Shown in pieces: positions 27,105 through 37,100 of a DNA stretch of 64,000 nucleotides (its first letter is position 1; the number at the start of each line of letters is the position of its first letter). Location of the stretch: positions 49,026 to 113,025 of the forward strand of contig CAYYOL010000002.1 in the NCBI GenBank assembly GCA_964473245.1, in the 5' to 3' direction. The notes below the pieces were generated by a model. The model was not told the origin of the DNA, did no database searches, and saw nothing but the letters and a program-made list of their open reading frames with translations. A program made the position numbers and the translations under genes. This DNA is from CAYZJV01 sp964473245. GTDB taxonomy: Bacteria > Spirochaetota > Spirochaetia > Sphaerochaetales > Sphaerochaetaceae.

Positions 27105-27665
27105 ATGAGAAAAATCATCCTACTGTGTTGCATATTGGTAGCAGTATGCCCTGCAGCCCACCCTACGCACGAACAATCGAAAATCTCTCTTTATGGTACC
27201 ATCGATGCCCTCTCAGTCGATGCCTTGTGGCAGAATGCTCTTCGGTTTCGATTATCCGTCGGTAGTATGGTATCCGAGGGTGTTGGATTCGAAATACCTG
27301 TTGCCTGTACTTTCGACCACAGTGGGGGAGATGAAGTACTCTTCGATTTTTCGCTGAAGCTCCTGGTCCATCCATGGGGGACCGGACCATACATCGGTTT
27401 CACGCTTACCCAGCTCATTCTCTTCACTGGTACCCATGTTCCGAACGAACCAATCCATTATCTGAACGAGTGTGTATTCGGATACACTTGGGAATTTGCT
27501 CCCAGGTGGTTTGTCAGACCCTCGATTATCTATAGAGATCCCGCTGAGAGTGCAACCGAGAGCTTCGCCTATATAACGGGGCTGGTTCCCTCGTGGAGTC
27601 GCCTTCAGTTCTCTGTGGATGTCGGATGGGTTTTCGCATCGATCGCCACCGGTGGAGGCCGGTAG
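27105..27665 (+). CDS. Hypothetical exported protein, probable small outer-membrane barrel
   Basis: 186 residues with a signal peptide (MRKIILLCCILVAVCPAAHP, cleavage probably near 20-24). The mature part alternates amphipathic strands and turns (ALRFRLSVGSMVSEGVGFEIPV, LLVHPWGTGPYIGFTLTQ, WFVRPSIIYRDP, LQFSVDVGWVF), the pattern of a small eight-strand outer-membrane barrel. No family recognised. GAGGAG precedes the ATG. The lipoprotein gene downstream starts 22 bases later, so the two are likely cotranscribed. Confidence 0.6.
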   Translation: MRKIILLCCILVAVCPAAHPTHEQSKISLYGTIDALSVDALWQNALRFRLSVGSMVSEGVGFEIPVACTFDHSGGDEVLFDFSLKLLVHPWGTGPYIGFTLTQLILFTGTHVPNEPIHYLNECVFGYTWEFAPRWFVRPSIIYRDPAESATESFAYITGLVPSWSRLQFSVDVGWVFASIATGGGR

Positions 27666-27687
27666 GCACAATAAAAAGGAGTGGGAA

Positions 27688-28551
27688 ATGAGAAAAACGG
27701 TGCAGACCGTACTGACTAATGCGCTGGTTGTCTGGACGGTAGTGAGTCTACTCGGGTGTTCTCTCGCCTGGCAGCCGTTGGGAAATCCGTCTGTCAGTGA
27801 AGAGGAGATGGTTCCAGTGGTAGCTCGCGTGGTGGAGGAGCAGATTGCCGTTGTGCAACCGGTGCTCGATGAGCATGGGGAGCTTGATCAGTCTGTCAGG
27901 AGCGTGCTCGGTGAATCGTCTGGGAATGCCATTGTCTCGAATATGCTCGATGAGACACAGGGATCGGACTACTTGGCTTTCTGTCATGAGGTGGCTATAG
28001 GCACCGATTCGGATCGGGTCCTTGCAGCAGCAGAGAAGCTTGTCTCAGAAGAGGAGTTCTCGGAACTCTCCAGCCGAGTGGCACAGGTGGAACGTTCTCT
28101 TGCAGAGTATGGAGATGTGCAAAGTAGAGCACTACCACCAAGCCAGCGACCTGCCTTCATGCGGGATCTACAGAAACTGGTAACCAAGACGCTCGTGCTC
28201 ATGGTTGCGGGAATCGTCTACGCTTGTATACCCAATACCATTTTCTGGGGAAAGATCACAGCTGCTGCCGCAATCTCGGTTGCTGCAGGAGTAACTGCGA
28301 CGACACTGCTTGCCATCTACCGGTACTATAAGTATGGAGAGGATTCCGCTTCGCAATCATTCCAGGAGTGGATTGTCGATGTCACCACAGATCCGGGCGC
28401 GTCGTATGCCATCGCGACATCTATGATGACGGTGGGAAAGACCATGTCAAACGGACCCGTGGTGACCGGTCTGGTCATAGTGGTCTTCTCTATCTATCAA
28501 GTTATGGACATGGTGAAACCCATGTTGAAAAAGTATAATTTCGATGCATGA
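27688..28551 (+). CDS. Hypothetical lipoprotein with internal hydrophobic helices
   Basis: 287 residues from ATG 27688, which follows AAAAGGAGTGG; a longer frame overlapping the previous gene is rejected. Signal peptide with lipobox VSLLGC (C24). The first half is charged and helical (residues 30-160). Hydrophobic stretches then occur near 172-190 (LVLMVAGIVYACIPNTIF), 195-215 and 245-280 (the last near GLVIVVFSIYQVMDMVK). A lipoprotein with several membrane-like helices is unusual; the protein may insert in the inner membrane. No family recognised. Confidence 0.6.
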   Translation: MRKTVQTVLTNALVVWTVVSLLGCSLAWQPLGNPSVSEEEMVPVVARVVEEQIAVVQPVLDEHGELDQSVRSVLGESSGNAIVSNMLDETQGSDYLAFCHEVAIGTDSDRVLAAAEKLVSEEEFSELSSRVAQVERSLAEYGDVQSRALPPSQRPAFMRDLQKLVTKTLVLMVAGIVYACIPNTIFWGKITAAAAISVAAGVTATTLLAIYRYYKYGEDSASQSFQEWIVDVTTDPGASYAIATSMMTVGKTMSNGPVVTGLVIVVFSIYQVMDMVKPMLKKYNFDA

Positions 28552-28580
28552 GAGGAGGGTATCGACGTGGGGGGATTGCC

Positions 28581-28609
28581 TTGCCTGTCATCTTCAAATG
28601 TGGAATAAT
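28581..28609 (+). promoter_or_regulatory. Promoter of pepT
   Basis: TTGCCT (28581-28586), 17-base spacer, AATAAT (28604-28609, 5/6 match). The predicted transcript start is about 33 bases before the pepT ATG, with AGGAG between. Confidence 0.55.
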
Positions 28610-28648
28610 GCAGCAAGAGATCCAAGATACCATTCAGGAGTGTAGAGC

Positions 28649-29902
28649 ATGAGTCAATCTCCCCTTAGCAAGACCCTATTAGATCGCCTACTGCGGTATG
28701 TTGCCGTAGATACCATGAGCGATCCTCATATAGTCGATAAACGACCCACTACCGATGGGCAGTTGGTGCTACTGCGCATGTTGGAGCAGGAGCTTTCAGA
28801 CCTTGGAATAGCCGATATCCTGTTCGACGAGAACGGATATCTGATAGCGAGAATCCCATCGAATCTTCCCAAGGGGGTCTCTGCTCCCACTATCGGGTTC
28901 ATGGCACATGTGGATGTAGCAGACGATGTCCCTGGGAATGGGGTGAAGCCACGAGTGATCGAGTCGTACGATGGCTCTGACATTGTGCTGAATGAAGACT
29001 ACCGCATACGTGTTGAAGAGAATTCCGAGCTTATCCAATATGTCGGGGAGACCTTGGTGGTAACCGATGGGACAACCCTCCTTGGTGGCGACGACAAGGC
29101 AGGGGTGGCAATCCTCATGACGCTTGCAGAGCGACTTCTCTCTCCACATGCACCGAAGCATGGGGAGATTGAACTCGTATTCACCTCCGATGAAGAGACA
29201 GGCGGCGGCATGGATGCCTTCGATGCAAGTCGTCTCAAATCTCGCTGCTGCTACACCATCGATGGAGGCCGACGGCGTGAGATCGAGGCGGAGTGTTTCA
29301 ATGCAGCTACCATCGAAGTCGAATGCAAAGGTGTTCCCTATCATCTCGGAGCAGCACGGGGACGCATGGTGAACAGTGTCTCCATGGCTGTCTCTTTTAT
29401 AAACTCACTACCGGCAAGCGAGAGCCCCGAGGCGACCGATGGCAGGTACGGGTACTACTGTGCAGAAGAGATAGAGGGAACGAGTCAATCCACTCACTTC
29501 ACTGTTTATGCAAGAGATTTCGAGTCGGAGGGTCTCAAACGGAGAATCGACACCCTGAAGAGCCTAGGAGAGACTACCGAGAAGCTCTTCCCAGGAGGGT
29601 CGGTCACCGTTTCAGCGAAGGTCGTCTACCGGAACATGTACGAAGCCATCCAGAAAGATCCCCTTATCATGGAGGCTATCTGGAAAGCCGGAGAGCGCCT
29701 GGACATTGCGCTTGAGGAGAAGATTATTCGTGGGGGTACCGATGGGGCTCGACTTGCGGAGATGGGAATTCCTGCACCGAATATCTTCACAGGATCGCAC
29801 AATCTGCATTCACGGTTCGAGTGGGTCGCCATGCCGGCGATGGAAGAGTCGATGTTGCTTGCAGAGCAGATTGCCCTCTTCTGGGCAGGAGTGAACATTT
29901 GA
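28649..29902 (+). CDS. pepT: Peptidase T (tripeptide aminopeptidase)
   Basis: Cytoplasmic zinc aminopeptidase of the M20B family that removes N-terminal residues from tripeptides. 417 residues, the family norm. Two-metal ligands visible: H87 with D89 (FMAHVDVADD), D148 (GGDDKAG), E182/E183 (SDEETGGG), D205 (YTIDGG) and the late histidine in GSHNLHSRFEW. The stop codon overlaps a TTG start for the next gene (TTGA). Confidence 0.95.
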   Translation: MSQSPLSKTLLDRLLRYVAVDTMSDPHIVDKRPTTDGQLVLLRMLEQELSDLGIADILFDENGYLIARIPSNLPKGVSAPTIGFMAHVDVADDVPGNGVKPRVIESYDGSDIVLNEDYRIRVEENSELIQYVGETLVVTDGTTLLGGDDKAGVAILMTLAERLLSPHAPKHGEIELVFTSDEETGGGMDAFDASRLKSRCCYTIDGGRRREIEAECFNAATIEVECKGVPYHLGAARGRMVNSVSMAVSFINSLPASESPEATDGRYGYYCAEEIEGTSQSTHFTVYARDFESEGLKRRIDTLKSLGETTEKLFPGGSVTVSAKVVYRNMYEAIQKDPLIMEAIWKAGERLDIALEEKIIRGGTDGARLAEMGIPAPNIFTGSHNLHSRFEWVAMPAMEESMLLAEQIALFWAGVNI

Positions 29903-31041
29903 GTCCGTTCCGCTATCGGATACTTCTGGTGATGATCTTCCTATGGGTCACCACCGTTGCAGGTAGTGCCGCTAGTGGAACGTTTTCGCTTGACGTCAGG
30001 GCGGACAGCTCGGCGAGTCTTCTTTCGGGTGATATCCGGGCAACGACTGAACGGATTGTGCAGGAGGAGTTGGATTGGGTCTTTCACTTCAGTTCGGATT
30101 CTGATCAGCGCTTCACAGTCGCCATTGAGAGCGTCTCTCTCGATACCACCCTTTTTCAAGACAGTGTCCTTGTTTGGATTGAGCTCTCCTGGACTGGCCC
30201 CTCAGAGTCGGGAGAACACACGATCGCTTTTCTTACCGACTCTCTTGAGACTTGGGAGACTAGGTATGAACAGAGACTTCGATATTTTATCAGGGAGAAC
30301 AGTATATACCTCGTGCCAGATGGAGAGGGTCCCAAGATCTCAAATGTACATGATTCGGGAATTTGGACTACATACGATGGTTGGCAGGTGAAGCGGGGAT
30401 CTCGAGTTCGCATTCTCGATCGACAAGGAGTCTCCATAGCTCTGCTCGAGGTGGCAGATCAGTTTCTCCATACGTCAGATGGGGCCGAAACCGGAGTCAC
30501 TGAACTTGTTCCACTCTACAGTCGTAGACCACTTTCAGCTGGAATGCCGCTGACTCCGGTGAAAACGGACTTGTCTCTCAAATTCTCGTTTCCACTCTCC
30601 TTGAACCGAGCCGGTGCTGCGGTGACAGTAGAGACAGTCCTTCTCGAATCCAAATTCCGCCTCTTCGGCACCGCAGAAGGGATATATCAGTACGATGCAG
30701 GATGGTTTGAGTATACGCTCGGTGTCGGGTTACTCAGGCAGATATCCCTTGGGCAGCTGACAGCCTCTCGACATATGCAGGGACGTTGGTGGACCAATGT
30801 ACAGCTCGCCGGTAAGGCGCAGGTAGTGGGGGGCTTGCTCGTCTTTGATTCACTACCGGCCGAGTTTCTCTATGGAGCCGAAGTGTCATTGGAGATCTCC
30901 TACCTTGCGGATGGTCACTGGTACTTTGGTGTGAGCACCGGATATCGGTATCGGACGAGACGCGAGAATGGGGTGTTTTCGAGTCTTCAGAGTAATGAGC
31001 GTGGACTTACCATCTCGCCGACATTCGGTTGGATATGGTAA
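29899..31041 (+). CDS. Hypothetical exported protein with barrel-like C-terminus
   Basis: 380 residues from TTG 29899 (overlapping the pepT stop), selected because it gives a complete signal peptide (RYRILLVMIFLWVTTVAGSAA) after a short basic lead. An upstream frame running inside pepT has no signal. The N-terminal half is mixed alpha/beta (LDWVFHFSSDSDQRFTVAIESV), the C-terminal half has alternating strands (FPLSLNRAGAAVTVETVLLE, WFEYTLGVGLLRQISLGQL, HWYFGVSTGYRYRTRR) and the chain ends GWIW, consistent with an outer-membrane barrel signal. Followed closely by an LPP20 lipoprotein, perhaps its partner. No known function. Confidence 0.6.
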   Translation: MSPFRYRILLVMIFLWVTTVAGSAASGTFSLDVRADSSASLLSGDIRATTERIVQEELDWVFHFSSDSDQRFTVAIESVSLDTTLFQDSVLVWIELSWTGPSESGEHTIAFLTDSLETWETRYEQRLRYFIRENSIYLVPDGEGPKISNVHDSGIWTTYDGWQVKRGSRVRILDRQGVSIALLEVADQFLHTSDGAETGVTELVPLYSRRPLSAGMPLTPVKTDLSLKFSFPLSLNRAGAAVTVETVLLESKFRLFGTAEGIYQYDAGWFEYTLGVGLLRQISLGQLTASRHMQGRWWTNVQLAGKAQVVGGLLVFDSLPAEFLYGAEVSLEISYLADGHWYFGVSTGYRYRTRRENGVFSSLQSNERGLTISPTFGWIW

Positions 31042-31053
31042 AGTGGAGGAAGC

Positions 31054-32451
31054 ATGAAGAACGTAGTCGGCATATTCACTCTTGTGCTCCTCATAACACT
31101 CTCCGGGTGCTCGTCGTTGAGCACCTGGGTCCGATCGAATCTCGAAGGGGTTCCGGTATGGGTCTATGAACCGCAGATATCACGGAATCAGAGTGCATTC
31201 ATCGGCAGAGGAACAGCAGCTGGAGAGACTCGTGCACGGGTATTGGCCTATGAGTCTGTGCTCAGACAGATATCGGAGTATATCGGCAGAGATGTCACAG
31301 GACTCCATATCGCGGAACTCTCCAGTCGGAATGCAATCGACTCGTATCGACTCAGAGTCACCCAGGAGTTCGTGAAGGAGGATGCCTCTGGTATTACGGT
31401 CTTCTTTCTGGCTGTCGCCGACAGGGAAGTGCTCGAGACGGCTCGAACCGAAGCCGAGGTGCTTCTGCTTGAACGGCAGCGACAGATGGATCGACTCATG
31501 CAGGAGGGAGCTCAGGCTTTCAGGGAGAATCGTGACACCATAGCAGCGGAGAAGTATATTCAGACTGCCTTGATCGCTGCCTCCCTTCCTGTGGATAGAG
31601 GCGAGCGACAATACGCAGAGGCTGTTGACCGAGTGAGGAGCATTCTCCGTCAGTTAACCATTTCGATAGCTCAGGGAGACCCATCTGTACCGACTACCTC
31701 AGTGACCGTTCGGAGAGGCCCCCGATCGCTCTCGCCGAGAGTCGAGGGTGCGCCGGTCGTCGCATACTCGATCGCTCGTGATGCATTAGGTCGGCAGTAC
31801 GAGGATATGCAGCAATTCGTCACCGATGGATCGGGACAGATACTCTACACCCCAAGCAATCCGACGATCATTGGAGATGGACAGCTCGTTTTCATGATAC
31901 ATCTGGAGCGTGCGCTTGCTCCAATTGCGGAGATCGATCCTGAACTCCACGCAGAGTTGATCGACCTCATCGAAGCCAAGCAGGTAGTCTATCCCTACCG
32001 ACGGATATCCATTCTGCAGTCGCGAACACTCTTGGTTGCTCTGTCTGAGTACTCCTTACAAGGGGATTTGCTCACAACCTCTCTAGCAGCATCCGGCTTG
32101 GCATCTGAACTGGCGAAGGATGGGATACGAATGGATTTGACACGACCGTCCGGAATCGTCGACGAAGATGAGGATCTCATAGCAACGCTCCGCCAGCGAT
32201 ATCCTGAATACCCACTGGTCATGTACGGGAATGTAGGTGTATCGCACCACAAGAATACCGAGCGGGGTGCTGTGGTGACGGTTGCTGGAGAGGCTATGCT
32301 GATCGATCTTACCAGACAGGTCGTACTCGGTCGTACCAGCACCGTACAGGCAAACGCGATTGGGGCGTCTCTGGAGGAGGCAAGAGGTGAGGCCTTCACT
32401 AGATTCGGGGCAATTTCCGCCTCACTGCTGTACCGTTATCTCTATCGCTGA
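31054..32451 (+). CDS. LPP20-family lipoprotein
   Basis: 465 residues. Signal peptide with lipobox TLSGC (C19), then a region like the LPP20 lipoprotein domain (about 30-145: VPVWVYEPQISRNQSAFIG, ARVLAYESVLRQISEYIG, FFLAVADREVLE). A long helical stretch follows (about 145-210). The C-terminal 230 residues have alternating strands (LLVALSEYSLQGDL, VVTVAGEAMLIDLTRQVVLG) resembling a second adaptor domain. LPP20 proteins are found in outer-membrane and flagellar-associated assemblies in other bacteria; the role here is unknown. Its stop overlaps the convergent phosphodiesterase gene by 10 bp. ATG at 31054 has AGGAAGC as ribosome site. Confidence 0.7.
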   Translation: MKNVVGIFTLVLLITLSGCSSLSTWVRSNLEGVPVWVYEPQISRNQSAFIGRGTAAGETRARVLAYESVLRQISEYIGRDVTGLHIAELSSRNAIDSYRLRVTQEFVKEDASGITVFFLAVADREVLETARTEAEVLLLERQRQMDRLMQEGAQAFRENRDTIAAEKYIQTALIAASLPVDRGERQYAEAVDRVRSILRQLTISIAQGDPSVPTTSVTVRRGPRSLSPRVEGAPVVAYSIARDALGRQYEDMQQFVTDGSGQILYTPSNPTIIGDGQLVFMIHLERALAPIAEIDPELHAELIDLIEAKQVVYPYRRISILQSRTLLVALSEYSLQGDLLTTSLAASGLASELAKDGIRMDLTRPSGIVDEDEDLIATLRQRYPEYPLVMYGNVGVSHHKNTERGAVVTVAGEAMLIDLTRQVVLGRTSTVQANAIGASLEEARGEAFTRFGAISASLLYRYLYR

Positions 32452-33212
32452 CCGATCAGGTCGGAGAATAGACCGGGATCGTTCGAAACCAGTCCGCTTA
32501 CCCCCAATTCTATCAGACGCTTCCCCTCCGCATAGTCATCCACGGTCCATGCTAGCAGCGGGTAGCCGAGTCTCAGATTGAATTTCCTCACACTCTTCTC
32601 CGTAACAAGTTGGAAGTCCGGTTTAAGCACGGAACAGCGGGCTATGTGGCGACCCCAACCATGCCGGAGCGGTGCGGGAACCTCTTCTGCCTCACTGTAG
32701 ATGACCGCAGTGGGAACCGCCTTTTTGGACACCCGGTTGAACTGCCGTATGGCGAACGGATTGAACGAGGATACGAGAGAAACATGCTCAAGATGGTATT
32801 GTTGGATCAGTTCCCACGTGCTTTCCGCCAGTCCGGTGTTCTGTGTACCCTCCATCTTCAGCTCTATGTCATAATGGATCGAGTCACCAAAGGTCTCGAG
32901 GACTTCTTGCAGCAGGGGGATTCTTTCACCGGTGAATGCAGAGCCCGCATGGCTTCCGACTTCGAGTTCTCGCAACGCTCCCAACGACATCTCCTCCACA
33001 TGGCCCGAGACGCCGGCTACCCTGTCCACTGTATGGTCATGAATCACCACTATCTCACCGGTTGCGCAGCGGTGGACATCGAGTTCGATACCGAAAATAC
33101 CACGTTCTGCACACAACTTGAATGCAGCCATAGTATTCTCAGGTGCTTGGGAGGCATATCCGCGATGCCCGAAGACAAGTGGTCGATCGGCATGGGCAAA
33201 CAATGTTTTCAT
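32442..33212 (-). CDS. Glycerophosphodiester phosphodiesterase
   Basis: TIM-barrel enzyme that hydrolyses glycerophosphodiesters to glycerol-3-phosphate. 256 residues without a signal peptide, so probably cytoplasmic (UgpQ-like). Catalytic HRG at VFGHRGYASQAPENT (about 14-28), metal site in GIELDVHRCATGEIVVIHD (E and D of the ELDV, plus HD), and the late E in DIELK. Transcribed after endonuclease IV, 15 bases downstream. It could feed glycerol metabolism with glpK, encoded a few kilobases away, but the two are not in one operon. Confidence 0.92.
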   Translation of the reverse strand: MKTLFAHADRPLVFGHRGYASQAPENTMAAFKLCAERGIFGIELDVHRCATGEIVVIHDHTVDRVAGVSGHVEEMSLGALRELEVGSHAGSAFTGERIPLLQEVLETFGDSIHYDIELKMEGTQNTGLAESTWELIQQYHLEHVSLVSSFNPFAIRQFNRVSKKAVPTAVIYSEAEEVPAPLRHGWGRHIARCSVLKPDFQLVTEKSVRKFNLRLGYPLLAWTVDDYAEGKRLIELGVSGLVSNDPGLFSDLIGQR

Positions 33213-33227
33213 CTCGTCATACCCCGT

Positions 33228-34070
33228 CTATCGGGCATAGCTGCGAAGCAGTTGTACTTCGCGACTCCAAAGGTCGGGGTCGGTCGTTTCAAGAATGAGT
33301 GGGATTCTCTGGAATCGAGGATCGGCCATCATCGCTTTAAACGGCTCCAACCCAAGATTCCCCTCCCCAAGCGGCGCGTGCCGGTCTACATGACTCTCGT
33401 ATTCGCTTTTTGCATCGTTCAAGTGCATCCCCATGAGCCGGTCGAACCCGATTATTCGGTCGAACGACTCCATGACAGAAGCGAACGACTCTGCGGTCCT
33501 GATATCGTATCCGGCTGCAAAGATATGGCAGGTATCGATGCACACCCCAATACGGTCCTGATGATTCGACCGTTCGATGATTCTGGCAAGTTCCTCGAAG
33601 GTCCTGCCGATGGCGGAGCCCTGACCCGCTGTGGTCTCAATGACTGCGAATACACCATGAGTATTCTCTAGTGCTTCGTCTATTCCCTCGGTGATAAGTT
33701 TCATGCAATCGTCCGGATCGATCTTCTTGAGATGCGCTCCCGGATGAAAGTTGAGCCGGTCGAGTCCGAGTTGTTCCACCCGCTGCATCTCATCGATGAA
33801 CGCGTTCAAGCTGATTCGTCGTTTCTCGGGGTCGGGGTTCCCTAGATTGATCAGGTAGCCATCGTGTGGAAGCACCTGCTCTGCTACGAACCCGGCCTCG
33901 GCCATTGCTGACTTGAAAAGATCGATCTGTTCCTCGCTGAGTGGAGGGGCCTTCCACTGCTTCTGATTCTTCGTGAAAAGCGCAAACGCGTTCGCTCCGA
34001 TTTCAACCGCGTTCTTTACCGCATTATGTGTGCCCCCAGCGGCACTGACGTGTGCTCCAATGTAATGCAT
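33228..34070 (-). CDS. nfo: Endonuclease IV (AP endonuclease)
   Basis: Zn-dependent DNA repair enzyme that nicks 5' of abasic sites and damaged sugars. 280 residues from ATG 34070 (AGGAG ribosome site at seven bases). Starts with YIGAHVSAAGG, characteristic of Nfo. Further metal-binding segments: LNFHPGAH, VIETTAGQGSAIG, GVCIDTCHIFAAGYD, HLNDAKSEYESHVDRH and the terminal ILETTD. All conserved blocks are seen. First gene of a two-gene minus-strand unit with the phosphodiesterase. Confidence 0.97.
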   Translation of the reverse strand: MHYIGAHVSAAGGTHNAVKNAVEIGANAFALFTKNQKQWKAPPLSEEQIDLFKSAMAEAGFVAEQVLPHDGYLINLGNPDPEKRRISLNAFIDEMQRVEQLGLDRLNFHPGAHLKKIDPDDCMKLITEGIDEALENTHGVFAVIETTAGQGSAIGRTFEELARIIERSNHQDRIGVCIDTCHIFAAGYDIRTAESFASVMESFDRIIGFDRLMGMHLNDAKSEYESHVDRHAPLGEGNLGLEPFKAMMADPRFQRIPLILETTDPDLWSREVQLLRSYAR

Positions 34071-34090
34071 AGCTACTCCTGATACCTTTG

Positions 34091-34142
34091 AAGGTACCCA
34101 GAGAACCGGTGGGTTGTCAATCCAATCCCCTCATGGTACCTT
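34091..34142. promoter_or_regulatory. Symmetrical divergent promoters of nfo and the PreP-like gene
   Basis: The 7-bp TTGTCAA at 34114-34120 reads TTGTCA on the plus strand and TTGACA on the minus strand. TACCTT lies 17 bases beyond it on the plus strand (34137-34142) and 18 bases beyond it on the minus strand (34091-34096). The outer boxes belong to a perfect 9-bp inverted repeat: GAAGGTACC at 34090-34098 and GGTACCTTC at 34135-34143. The -10 matches are modest (3/6). Confidence 0.5.
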
Positions 34143-34172
34143 CTCTGAGTGTCATGACGACAGGAGGTTCTT

Positions 34173-37100
34173 GTGAGTGAACAGGAAGCAGAACAACGCA
34201 GGAATTTGATGCCGGGCGATGAACTTCACGGTTTCATTCTGGAATCGATAGATGTACTCGAAGACTACCATGGATATGGCTACTTCTTTCGACACCGTAT
34301 CAGCGGCATGGAGGTCTATCATGTTGCAAACGAAGATCCGGAGAATTTCTTCGGTTTCATCTTCAAGACCCCTCCGGTAAACGACTGTGGCACCCCCCAT
34401 ATCATAGAGCACTGCCTCCTAGCCGGTTCCGAACGATATCCCGTACGAGATCCGTTCATGTCCCTGTTGAAGGGGAGTGCGAACACATTCATGAACGCCA
34501 TGACCTACCCGGATTACACAGTGTATCCTGCAGCTTCACCGCTCGAGAAGGATTTTTCTCACCTCTTTTCCGTATATGCCGATGCGGTGTTCAGCCCATT
34601 GTTACGGGAGGAGACCTTCTGGCAGGAGGGGATTCGGATAACTGCCGATGAGAGCGGAGAGCTCAAATTTGACGGTGTCGTATTCAACGAGATGCTCGGA
34701 GAGCTGTCGGACCACGACTCCATAGTTGGTCGTCAGAGTATCCGAAGTCTCTACCCAGACACTCCATACTTCTTCGAATCGGGCGGAGATCCAGAGCATA
34801 TCATCCGATTGAACTATCGACAATTCGCCGGGTACTATGCATCGCACTACCATCCGTCGAATTGCCGTCTCTTTCTTTATGGAGACCAGGATGTAACCAA
34901 GCGACTCGCACTGTTAGACGATCGTTATCTCTCGGATATGTCGGCTATGAGTATTAGCGGGCCCACTTTATTGGCGAAACCGTGGAACAAACCGAAGACA
35001 GTCTCTGTGACAAGTCCTGCACAGGGTGACTTGCAACAGAACAACGATGCCACCGTGACTGTCAGCTGGGCGACCACCTGTGTAGAGGATCCGATTGAGG
35101 TGCTCACATTGACGACGCTGGTGGACATTCTCCTTGGGAATCCTGGGGCACCCCTCTATAAGGCAATCATCGATTCGCATCTTTCGAAGGATATTTCGCA
35201 GATAAGCGGTATGGACACGAGCTTTAGGCAGATGCCGTTCACCGTCGGCTTCAAGGGTATCGACCCCGCTCGGGCGCAGGAGGCGGAGCAGCTCGTGCTG
35301 GATACGCTTACGACAATCGTCAAGCAGGGTATTCCGACATCGCTCGTACAGAATGCGATCAAGCGACAGGAGTTCCAGTTGCAAGAGATCACTGGAGATG
35401 CTCCCATGGGACTTCGCGCGATGAGTCGTGCCGTTCGTGGATGGCTCCAGGGGAAGGCTCCTCATGTCACCGTCGGCGTGAGATCTTCGTTACTGAAGCT
35501 GAAGCAGATGGTCGATGAAGCAGCACAGCAGGATGGAGCGTTGTTTGCGGAGAATGAACGGGGCTATTTTGAACAATGGATCCAGAAGAACCTGCTCGAC
35601 AATCCACACCGGTGTCTTTTGATCGTGAAGCCCGATGGGGCGCACAATCGCATGCTTGAACAGTCTCTTAACCAGAGACTTGACGAGGTGAAAGCATCTC
35701 TCGGAAAGGATGGCCTTGAACAGCTCCAGGAGCATACGCGACGATTTGAACAGTTCGAGGCACAAAAGGACTCCCCTGAAGCATTGGCGACCATCCCAGT
35801 CTTGAGAAAAGAGGATCTTCCCGAGACTATTCGCACGCTCCCTCAGCAACTACAGAGCATAGCTGGGGTGCCTGTATATGTGCAGGGTATGGATTCGAAT
35901 GGCATCGTCTACACCGATGGACTATTCTCCGCGGGAAGTCTGAACGAATCAGAACAGTTGTTGTTGCCGCTCTTTGTGCGGTTGTTGCACATGACTGGAG
36001 TCAACGGTGTACCCTACGATGAGATGGCAGTCAGAATTCGGCAGACGATGGGAGGACTCTACTTCTTCCTGGAGAGCTCTTCCATGCTGACCGAGTCGGA
36101 TGTCTCGCGAAGTGGATTGGTGTTCAGAATGAAATCTCTTGCACGAGACCATGAAGCGAGCCTCAAGTTGCTGTCGGAGATTCTCAGCCATGCAGATGTC
36201 GCCAATCCAGAGCGAATAGGGGCAGTGGTGAACGATCTGGTGAGCGATTTTGAATCAAATGTCGCAGGTTCTGGACAACTGTTCGCTTCTCAGCGGGCAA
36301 GTTCCCACTTCTCTCCGGTTCTCTGGCAGAATGAGTTGTGGAATGGCATAGCACAGTGGCTTCATCTGGTGAAATTGGATATCGAGGATCACGAGACTGT
36401 CACCCGTCTCGGTGAGGAGCTCACCTCATTGCAGAGAAAACTCATCGATCGAGATCGGCTCATTATGCACCTGTGTACCGATGATTCACTGCTGGATGAA
36501 GCCGCCACACGAATGATCGGTTTCGCAGAGAGCCTGCATGCATCTACCGGTCTGGTGAAATCGGGTGCAGAGCAGCTTATCCCATTCACTGAGGAGCAAG
36601 CATCCTCGGTCGAGCTGTTCACGATCCCAAGCTCGGTGAGTTTCAGTGCCCTCGTGTGCAGAGCTGCTGAACCGGTCGATCCGGTGCAGACCCATGAGAC
36701 CGTTCTGGCGCACATCATCACCACGAATCACCTGTGGGAGCAGGTTCGTGGCGTGGGAGGAGCCTACGGTGTAAGCGCTCACGTCGATGTGCTGGAACGA
36801 CTGTTTGCGTTCTCTAGTTATCGGGACCCTCGGGTCGAAGGGACACTGCAGGATTTTGTCTCAGTGTTGGAGCGTATCGCTGAGCATGGAGTACAGCAGG
36901 AGCTGCTCGACTCGGCTATCGTTTCGATCATTGCGCGGGAACTGCGCCCTCTGTACCCCAAGAACGCCTCCATGATCGCTTTCCGGAGAGCACTGTACGA
37001 AATCAGCGATACATTCAGAGCCGAGCGGAGAAGTTGGACACTGGAGACGACAGTCGATGATATTCGGCGTGCCGCAAAGACACTTTTGCAATCGATCGAG

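Noticed and set aside
32610..33671. 353-codon open frame on the plus strand
   Set aside because: Antisense to the phosphodiesterase and endonuclease IV genes, both certain; the translation shows no domain and has no upstream ribosome site.
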